DNA of 26,628 nt. Source: Verrucomicrobiales bacterium (GTDB lineage Bacteria > Verrucomicrobiota > Verrucomicrobiae > Limisphaerales > UBA9464). The translations under genes and the position numbers were made by a program. The notes beneath the pieces are model-generated. The model had not been told where the DNA came from. It saw only the letters and a list, made by a program, of their open reading frames with translations, and made no database searches. Below are positions 24,926-26,628 of the stretch, in pieces (within the stretch, counting starts at the first letter, position 1; each line of letters starts with the position of its first letter). The stretch spans positions 1-26,628 of the forward strand of contig SXXZ01000225.1 of NCBI GenBank assembly GCA_005789375.1, read 5' to 3'.

Positions 24926-26224
24926 ATGAATCTTTCGATTATCGGCACCGGTTATGTCGGATTGGTCACCGGAGCCTGTTTTGCGGATGTAGGGCACACG
25001 GTCATTTGCGTTGATTCCGACCGCGAAAAGGTTCGTCGCTTGCAAGGCGGCGAAATCCCCATTTTCGAGCCTGGCTTGGAAGCCTTGGTGCATCGGACGG
25101 TCGCGGCCGGGCGTCTGAGCTTCACGTCGTCCACGGCTGAAGGTGTGGCGGGTTCCGAGGCGGTGTTCATCGCTGTTCCGACGCCGCCGCAGCCCGATGG
25201 TTCGGTGGATTTGAGCTTCATCGAAGGTGTGGCTCGAGAAATCGCCGGGTGCCTGACGGGCTACCGGGTCATCGTCGACAAGAGCACGGTTCCGGTGAAG
25301 ACCGCCGAGAAGGTGGCCGAGACGATTAAGCGCTACCGGAAGACCGATGCTGATTTTGATGTGGTCAGCAATCCGGAGTTCCTCCGGGAGGGTTTTGCCA
25401 TCGACGACCTCATGAAGCCCGACCGGGTGGTTGTCGGGACCTCCAGTGAGCGGGCGGCCGCTAAGATGCGGGAGATTTACGAGCCCTTCCATGCGCCGAT
25501 CATCGTGACCGACGCCAATTCGGCCGAACTCATCAAGCATGCGGCCAATTCCTTCCTCGCGCTGAAGATCAGCTACGCCAATGCGCTGTCGGTGATTTGC
25601 GAGGCCAGTGGTGCCAATGTCCAAGAGGTCACCCGAGGCATGGGGCTGGATGCGCGCATCGGCACGCGGTTCCTGCAGGCAGGTCTCGGCTTTGGGGGGT
25701 CCTGCTTCCCGAAAGACCTGAGCGCCTTCATCAAGATCAGCGAGCAGTTGGGGTATGATTTCCGCCTGCTCAAGGAAGTTCAGCGGATCAATGCCACGCA
25801 GATGGAGCGGTTCCACCAAAAAATCACCGACACGCTGTGGGTGCTCAAAGAAAAGCACATCGGTGTGTTGGGGTTGACCTTCAAGCAGAACACCGATGAC
25901 GTGCGCAATTCGCCGTCCATCGATTTGTGTCACCGCATGCTGGCCGACGGTGCGCGGTTGCGGGTGCACGATCCCAAGGGCATGGAAAAAGCCCGAGCTT
26001 TCTTTCCCGCGGGTGCAGCCGTGGAGTATGTCTCGGAGGCGGAAGCGGTCGCGGCGGGCTGCGATGCACTGGTGATCGCCACTGAGTGGTCGGAGTTCGG
26101 TCGACTCGACTGGGCCCGTATCAAATCTTCCATGGCGACGGCCATTGTTTTTGACGGCCGCAACTTGTTGGACCCGGTAGAGATGAAGCAACTGGGGTTC
26201 TTGTATCGCAGTATTGGTCGCTGA
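24926..26224 (+). CDS. ugd: UDP-glucose 6-dehydrogenase
   Basis: The 432-residue protein has the standard length of bacterial UDP-glucose dehydrogenases, which oxidise UDP-glucose to UDP-glucuronate with two NAD+ in the cytoplasm. The N-terminal Rossmann motif is GTGYVG (7-12) and the catalytic cysteine lies in GFGGSCFPKD (C260). The central helical domain contains NPEFLREG and NSFLALKISYAN, and the C-terminal UDP-binding domain has LGLTFKQNTDDVRNSPS. All key motifs are intact. A TGA immediately before the ATG (24923) fixes the first in-frame start. A paralogous GDP-mannose dehydrogenase is less likely given these motifs. The gene 42 bp downstream encodes a UDP-glucuronate epimerase-like enzyme, which fits a short nucleotide-sugar pathway. 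Confidence 0.95.
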   Translation: MNLSIIGTGYVGLVTGACFADVGHTVICVDSDREKVRRLQGGEIPIFEPGLEALVHRTVAAGRLSFTSSTAEGVAGSEAVFIAVPTPPQPDGSVDLSFIEGVAREIAGCLTGYRVIVDKSTVPVKTAEKVAETIKRYRKTDADFDVVSNPEFLREGFAIDDLMKPDRVVVGTSSERAAAKMREIYEPFHAPIIVTDANSAELIKHAANSFLALKISYANALSVICEASGANVQEVTRGMGLDARIGTRFLQAGLGFGGSCFPKDLSAFIKISEQLGYDFRLLKEVQRINATQMERFHQKITDTLWVLKEKHIGVLGLTFKQNTDDVRNSPSIDLCHRMLADGARLRVHDPKGMEKARAFFPAGAAVEYVSEAEAVAAGCDALVIATEWSEFGRLDWARIKSSMATAIVFDGRNLLDPVEMKQLGFLYRSIGR

Positions 26225-26266
26225 AGCGTGGCGCCTCAGCGGTCTGGAGACGGTCAAAATTAGGTT

Positions 26267-26628
26267 ATGAAAATCCTCGTCACCGGCGCGGCCGGATTCA
26301 TTGGTTTCCACACCTCCGAGCTGCTGCTGGGGCGGGGGGATGAGGTGATCGGACTCGACAACCTCAACGACTACTACGACGTCAGCCTGAAGGAGGCCCG
26401 GTTGGCCAAACTCAGCGGGCGTTCTGGTTTCCGTTTCCACCAACTCGACTTGTCCGACCGCGCCGGCATGGAGGCTCTCTTCGCACAAGAAAAGCCCCAG
26501 CGAGTCATCCACTTGGCCGCGCAGGCCGGGGTGCGGTATTCCATTCAGAATCCCCACGCCTACGTGGATTCGAACCTGGTGGGTTTCATGAACATCCTGG
26601 AGGGATGCCGCCATCATGGTGTGGAGCA
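26267..26628 (+). CDS. UDP-glucuronate 4-epimerase-like NAD-dependent epimerase (partial, 3' end outside window)
   Basis: The first 120 codons are present. They encode an extended SDR enzyme: NAD-binding TGAAGFIG (6-13), then GLDNLNDYYDVSLKEAR, the DLSD motif, VIHLAAQAGVRYS and the NPHAYVDSNLVG segment. The DNLNDYYD and AAQAGVRYS forms are typical of UDP-glucuronate 4-epimerases (CapI/LspL type), which make UDP-galacturonate. The catalytic Tyr-x-x-x-Lys lies beyond the window. An in-frame TAG at 26261 defines ATG 26267 as first start. Pairing with ugd supports consecutive steps from UDP-glucose for capsule, exopolysaccharide or LPS synthesis. UDP-glucose 4-epimerase is a less likely alternative. 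Confidence 0.88.
   Translation, partial: MKILVTGAAGFIGFHTSELLLGRGDEVIGLDNLNDYYDVSLKEARLAKLSGRSGFRFHQLDLSDRAGMEALFAQEKPQRVIHLAAQAGVRYSIQNPHAYVDSNLVGFMNILEGCRHHGVE

Noticed and set aside
24683..26617. A 644-codon open frame on the minus strand antisense to ugd, the epimerase and the end of the TPR gene
   Set aside because: It mirrors three well-supported plus-strand genes, its translation has no recognisable domain, and long antisense open frames are expected in GC-rich coding DNA.

Overview
The window reads like a chromosome segment from a member of the Verrucomicrobiota, or less likely another PVC-group bacterium. This is inference from gene content: a DUF1501 protein, a PSCyt2/PSD1 (DUF1549/DUF1553) protein, a PSCyt1-WD40-coiled-coil protein, a pre-peptidase-domain protein, a giant LTD/CotH surface protein and a BNR sialidase-like protein. 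These families are expanded in Verrucomicrobia and Planctomycetes. Every supported gene (12, two of them partial) lies on the + strand, gaps are short, and the DNA looks GC-rich. I see no tRNA, rRNA, CRISPR array, insertion sequence, transposase or phage gene. Only one start (GTG at 6360) has a clear Shine-Dalgarno sequence.

Region 1 (1-9359) is a tightly packed exported-protein cassette. The first 27 bases are the tail of a gene whose last residues match the end of the next gene, so it is probably a second DUF1501 gene. Then come a Tat-exported DUF1501 protein, a large Ig-like/PSCyt2/PSD1 protein with two cysteine-histidine haem-type motifs, a PPC-domain protein with a charged helical tail, and a PSCyt1 protein whose WD40 sequence is split by a long coiled coil. 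The junctions are TGATG, TGA-CGC-ATG and GTGA, so the four complete genes are probably one translationally coupled transcript. Its biochemical role is not established and it is the best candidate here for an undescribed system. A small inverted repeat follows the last stop codon.

Region 2 (9460-12767) is a three-gene unit: a creatininase-family metallo-amidohydrolase, an MFS transporter of the anion:cation symporter type, and a Tat-exported protein of unknown function. The spacings are 6 bp and a 4 bp ATGA overlap. It looks like uptake and hydrolysis of a small organic compound, but the substrate cannot be read from the sequence.

Region 3 (12768-24013) starts with a 259 bp non-coding leader containing several inverted repeats. 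It is followed by a 9.7 kb gene for a 3229-residue secreted protein: PA14, Ig-like, laminin-G-like, eight lamin-tail-like domains, a CotH-kinase-like domain and four He_PIG/cadherin-like repeats. A signal-peptide-bearing BNR sialidase-like protein follows.

Region 4 (24122-26628) is more housekeeping in character: a YfgM-like membrane-anchored TPR protein, UDP-glucose 6-dehydrogenase, and the N-terminal part of a UDP-glucuronate 4-epimerase-like enzyme cut by the window end. The last two would convert UDP-glucose to UDP-glucuronate and then UDP-galacturonate for surface polysaccharide synthesis.
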